Source: Deltaproteobacteria bacterium
GTDB taxonomy: Bacteria > Myxococcota_A > UBA9042 > DTJE01
DNA: 26,466 nt
Assembly: GCA_016784945.1 (NCBI GenBank)
Contig: JADHTP010000013.1
Span: 1 to 26,466, forward strand
Direction of reading: 5' to 3'
Part shown: positions 25,351 to 26,466 of the stretch, piece by piece
Position numbering within the stretch: position 1 is the first letter of the stretch
How the letters are laid out: each line of letters starts with the position of its first letter
Notes under the pieces: generated by a model
Databases searched by the model: none
Told to the model about the DNA's origin: nothing
The model's input: only the letters and a program-made list of their open reading frames with translations
Program-made: the position numbers and the translations under genes

Positions 25351-26241
25351 TCAGCGCGCAAGGCGATGCAGTCCCGCGTCCAGGGCGGCCCGGCGGGATG
25401 CGTTCATCTCCTCGGGCAGGGGACGACGGTCCAGTTCCTGGTGACGGGCCGTGCCATCGAAGGGTCGGTATTGCGCCATCAGGTTGACGAAGGTGTCCGG
25501 CGACAGGGACGCCAGGAAACCCATGATCGCCACGGTGTCCTCGATCCCGCCGGGCATTACAAGGTGACGGACCATGAGGCCCCGGCGCGCGATCCCAAAG
25601 CGGTCCAGCTCCAGGTCGCCAACCTGACGGTGCATCTCGGCGATGGCGGCACGAGCCACCTCGGGGTAATCCCCGGCGTCCATCCAGGCCGTGGATGATT
25701 CAACGGACCAGAACTTGAAATCGGGCATGTAGATGTCCACCAGTCCGTCCAGGTGCCGCAAGGTGTCCACTCGATCATAGGCCGATGTGTTGTAGACCAC
25801 GGGAATGGCCAGGCCCCGGGTCCTGGCCCGTTGAAGGGCATCGAACACCTGCGGCACCACGTGGGAAGGCGTCACGAAGTTCACGTTGTGACACCCGGCG
25901 GCTTCCAGGCCGGTCAGCAGGCCCGCCAGTTCCTCGACGGTCACCTCCCGCCCATCGCCACCGTGACTGATCCCGTGGTTCTGGCAGAAGACGCAGCGCA
26001 GGTTGCACTCGGAAAAGAACACCGCGCCCGAACCGCGGGTACCCACCAGGACCTGCTCCTCTCCGAAGTGGGGGAAGGCCGAACTCACCTTTGCGGAAGA
26101 CCCGGTGCGGCAATAACCCGTTTCACCGGATGTCCGGTCCACGTGGCAGCACCGGGGACACAAATCGCAGGCTGACAGTCGGTTCAGGAGGATTCGAGGC
26201 TCACACGTTTGCAACTTCCTGCTGCTCCTCGGGATCCACAT
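25351..26241 (-). CDS. PflX-like radical SAM protein (COG1313-type)
   Basis: This 296-residue protein carries the radical SAM cluster motif C79xxxC83xxC86 (CNLRCVFC), followed by QNHGIS. The N-terminus has extra Cys residues (C25, C28, C31, C32, C44; CDLCPRCC...GYC), as in PflX, a relative of pyruvate formate-lyase activating enzymes. The family probably uses a [4Fe-4S] cluster and S-adenosylmethionine for radical chemistry; the substrate is not established. The conserved core includes HNVNFVTPSH and YMPDFKFW. The ATG at 26241 overlaps the zinc-ribbon gene upstream by 41 nt. No good ribosome binding site is seen there, so a later start (TTG at 26214) is possible. Confidence 0.9.
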   Translation of the reverse strand: MWIPRSSRKLQTCEPRILLNRLSACDLCPRCCHVDRTSGETGYCRTGSSAKVSSAFPHFGEEQVLVGTRGSGAVFFSECNLRCVFCQNHGISHGGDGREVTVEELAGLLTGLEAAGCHNVNFVTPSHVVPQVFDALQRARTRGLAIPVVYNTSAYDRVDTLRHLDGLVDIYMPDFKFWSVESSTAWMDAGDYPEVARAAIAEMHRQVGDLELDRFGIARRGLMVRHLVMPGGIEDTVAIMGFLASLSPDTFVNLMAQYRPFDGTARHQELDRRPLPEEMNASRRAALDAGLHRLAR

Positions 26242-26466
26242 AAAGGAAGCGGTTGCAGTAGGGGCACGATTCGAGGGAGTCCTGTCGAAGAAGCGTGTTG
26301 TACAACTGGGGCGGGACCTGCCGGTGACAACCCCCGCAACTGCCCTTGTGGTTCACCAGAGCCACGGCCAGCCCCTGCCAGGCCTTCTGGATCCTCATGT
26401 ACCTCTGGAGGATGGCCTTCGGGACGTCGGACTCGTACTTCTTGCGGTCTGTGATGTAACCAGAGA
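26201..26466 (-). CDS. C4-type zinc-ribbon domain protein (5' partial)
   Basis: The frame is open through the right edge, giving about 87 C-terminal residues; the real start lies outside the window. The C-terminal zinc ribbon has CGGC and CPYC pairs, with HRQVPPQLYNTLLR and NRFLYVD, matching the C4-type zinc ribbon (COG1579, DUF164) family. Those proteins have a long N-terminal coiled coil followed by this ribbon. Their biochemical role is uncertain, with nucleic-acid binding often suggested. The stop overlaps the radical SAM gene, so both are in one transcript. Confidence 0.88.
   Translation of the reverse strand, partial: SGYITDRKKYESDVPKAILQRYMRIQKAWQGLAVALVNHKGSCGGCHRQVPPQLYNTLLRQDSLESCPYCNRFLYVDPEEQQEVANV

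Overview
The window is GC-rich, almost gap-free bacterial chromosome. Several features suggest a Myxococcota or other deltaproteobacterial-type Gram-negative. These are large Cys-rich secreted proteins with disulfide-type repeats, a MYXO-CTERM-like tail, lipoproteins with classical lipoboxes, Omp85/TamB envelope genes, an FG-GAP repeat lipoprotein and satellite microcompartment pentamer genes. I see no tRNA, rRNA, CRISPR array, transposase or phage gene. The lineage is inferred from gene content only.

Layout. Positions 1-2522 (+) hold the end of a Cys-rich surface protein and an overlapping Cys-rich lipoprotein, followed by a Fur-family regulator (2549-3004, +). Positions 3018-4546 (-) hold an NAD(P)-dependent epimerase/reductase and a small outer-membrane barrel protein. 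Positions 4622-7953 (+) are a coupled nuclease-helicase pair of the MrfB/MrfA (YprB/YprA) DNA-repair type. It converges on recA and comM (7973-10580, -), so the middle of the window is a DNA repair and transformation block. A divergent region with repeated operator-like boxes (10668-10759) separates comM from a small orphan sigma region 4-like protein (10824-11099, +).

Positions 11229-18833 (+) are a large envelope-assembly operon. It encodes TamB, then an Omp85/BamA-family protein with about seven POTRA-like units. Its 3' end overlaps antiparallel with the RluB-type pseudouridine synthase gene (18712-19533, -). Positions 19668-21154 (+) form a tight operon of a DUF2505/SRPBCC-like protein followed by three tandem, divergent EutN/CcmL-type microcompartment vertex proteins (BMC-P). 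No hexamer or trimer shell gene is visible here. Next come a 1,023-residue FG-GAP lipoprotein (21245-24316, +), a zinc-ribbon membrane protein (24382-25236, -), a PflX-like radical SAM protein (25351-26241, -) and the 3' part of a C4-type zinc-ribbon protein running off the right edge.

The most unusual items are the BMC-P trio without its shell, the TamB/multi-POTRA pair, and the repeated TGTCCAAC boxes beside the sigma-like gene. Two near-identical promoter-like sites (TTGCAC-N18-TATSAT) and two possible leaderless starts behind TAGAAT are also worth a look.
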